Assembly (NCBI GenBank): GCA_035690425.1 | Contig: DASSKO010000001.1 | Span: 1-22,439 of the forward strand | DNA: 22,439 bases | DNA from: DASSKO01 sp035690425 | GTDB taxonomy: Bacteria; Actinomycetota; Actinomycetes; Propionibacteriales; Nocardioidaceae | Direction of reading: 5' to 3' | Shown: positions 21,797 through 22,439 of the stretch, in pieces | How positions within the stretch are numbered: the stretch's first letter is position 1 | Layout of the letters: every line of letters begins with the position of its first letter | Notes under the pieces: generated by a model | Databases searched by the model: none | What the model was told of the DNA's origin: nothing | Seen by the model: the letters and a program-made list of their open reading frames with translations, nothing else | Made by a program: the position numbers and the translations under genes

Positions 21797-22439
21797 GTCG
21801 GGGCCCCGACGTGTCTGCGGGAGATACGACCTCCGATGCGGGTCACGATCTCGTAGCTGATCGTCTCGGCGGCGTCGGCCCAGTCCTGTGCCGTCGGCTC
21901 GCCCTGTGCTCCCGTGCCGAACAGCACGACCTCGTCGCCGGCGCGGGCCGTATCGTCACCGAGGTCGAGCACGAACTGGTCCATGCAGACCCGCCCGGCG
22001 ACCTGCCGCCGGCGTCCCGCCGCCAGCACCGGTCCCCGTCCGGACGCGTGCCGCGGGATGCCGTCGGCGTACCCGGCCGGCACCAGTCCCAGCGAGGTCT
22101 CGCGTCGCGTGCGGTGGGTGTGGCCGTAGGAGACACCGGACCCGGCGGGCACCCGTTTCACGGTCGCCAGCCGGGCGCGCACCGTCATGGCCGGCACCAG
22201 ACCGAGGTCGGCCGACGTCGCCTGCTCCGGAACCGGTGAGAGGCCGAACACCGCCAGGCCGGGGCGCACGATGTCCCACCAGGTGTCGGGGTGGGCGATG
22301 GTGCCGGGTGAGTTGGCCAGGTGCCGGATCTGCGGCGCGAGCCCGGCGGCGTCGGCGACGTCGACCGCGCGGGCGAAGGCGTCGACCTGCCTCCGCACCG
22401 ACGGGTGCGCACGCTCGTCGGCGCAGGCCAGGTGCGACC
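21793..22439 (-). CDS. alr: Alanine racemase, Alr (C-terminal part; 5' end beyond the window)
   Basis: Alr interconverts L- and D-alanine with pyridoxal phosphate and feeds peptidoglycan synthesis. About 215 residues are visible, entering at SHLACADERAHPSVRRQVDAF and ending RRHVGAPT. Family marks include HLANSPGTI and VRPGLAVFG. The catalytic tyrosine segment is VSYGHTH, where the Tyr comes from the partner subunit. Next come LVPAGYADGIPR and CMDQFVLDL of the substrate gate. The PLP lysine lies upstream, outside the window. The frame is open to the edge with no start seen. Linkage to tsaE is as in mycobacteria. Confidence 0.95.
   Translation of the reverse strand, partial: SHLACADERAHPSVRRQVDAFARAVDVADAAGLAPQIRHLANSPGTIAHPDTWWDIVRPGLAVFGLSPVPEQATSADLGLVPAMTVRARLATVKRVPAGSGVSYGHTHRTRRETSLGLVPAGYADGIPRHASGRGPVLAAGRRRQVAGRVCMDQFVLDLGDDTARAGDEVVLFGTGAQGEPTAQDWADAAETISYEIVTRIGGRISRRHVGAPT
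21794..21813. repeat. 20-bp perfect palindrome at the alr stop
   Basis: The sequence reads identically on both strands for 20 bp with no spacer (arms CACGTCGGGG and CCCCGACGTG). It covers the last alr codons, the GTG of the small ORF and its possible ribosome-binding GGGG. In RNA it could fold and occlude translation of the small ORF; in DNA it could bind a dimeric protein. Confidence 0.85.

Overview
The window is GC-rich DNA from an actinobacterium. Nearly all genes lie on the minus strand, so the text reads from the end of the locus back to its beginning. In minus-strand transcription order the backbone is alr (partial) - tsaE - tsaB - rimI - tsaD - groES - groEL1 - sigD - rsdA - guaB - guaB3 - guaA. 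This is the conserved block known from Mycobacterium tuberculosis (the Rv3423c to Rv3396c neighbourhood). The GNAT-TsaE fusion, the histidine-tailed GroEL1 and the secreted M4 proteases suggest Nocardioidaceae or a related Propionibacteriales family. That family assignment is inference.

Layout from left to right. Positions 1-102 hold the first 34 codons of an IS1595-type transposase that runs off the edge. Next come guaA (219-1793) and two tandem paralogous secreted thermolysin-like (M4) metalloproteases (1848-4007 and 4166-6298), which sit between the guanine-nucleotide genes. Then follow guaB3 (6413-7516), guaB (7553-9070), the anti-sigma factor rsdA with a ten-residue tandem repeat (9171-10565), sigD (10558-11157), groEL1 (11371-12990) and groES (13077-13373). 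The groES promoter is nested in two CIRCE operators. A THUMP-like SAM methyltransferase runs divergently (13580-14791). It ends inside an 82-bp concentric palindrome shared with a convergent GH3 lipoprotein gene (14874-16520). An acetate-transporter-family membrane protein (16750-17721) is convergent with tsaD (17789-18835). A plus-strand GNAT gene (18891-19637) is wedged between tsaD and rimI (19642-20106). tsaB (20103-20744), a GNAT-TsaE fusion (20763-21713), a 28-codon candidate small gene (21710-21796) and the 3' part of alr (21793-22439) complete the window.

How the genes work together. TsaB, TsaD and TsaE make the t6A37 modification of ANN-decoding tRNAs, and RimI acetylates protein N-termini. 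GroES/GroEL1 form a chaperonin pair under HrcA-type control. SigD and RsdA are a translationally coupled sigma/anti-sigma pair. GuaB and GuaA carry IMP to XMP to GMP, and GuaB3 is a related TIM-barrel protein of unsettled role. Alr supplies D-alanine, and the GH3 enzyme probably trims or recycles cell wall.

The least ordinary signals are the doubly overlapped 28-codon ORF between alr and tsaE with its 20-bp palindrome, the 82-bp concentric palindrome, the GNAT-TsaE fusion, the GNAT gene that splits rimI from tsaD, and the methyltransferase that shares the groES CIRCE region. No intergenic stretch exceeds 300 bases. No rRNA, tRNA or CRISPR array was recognised.
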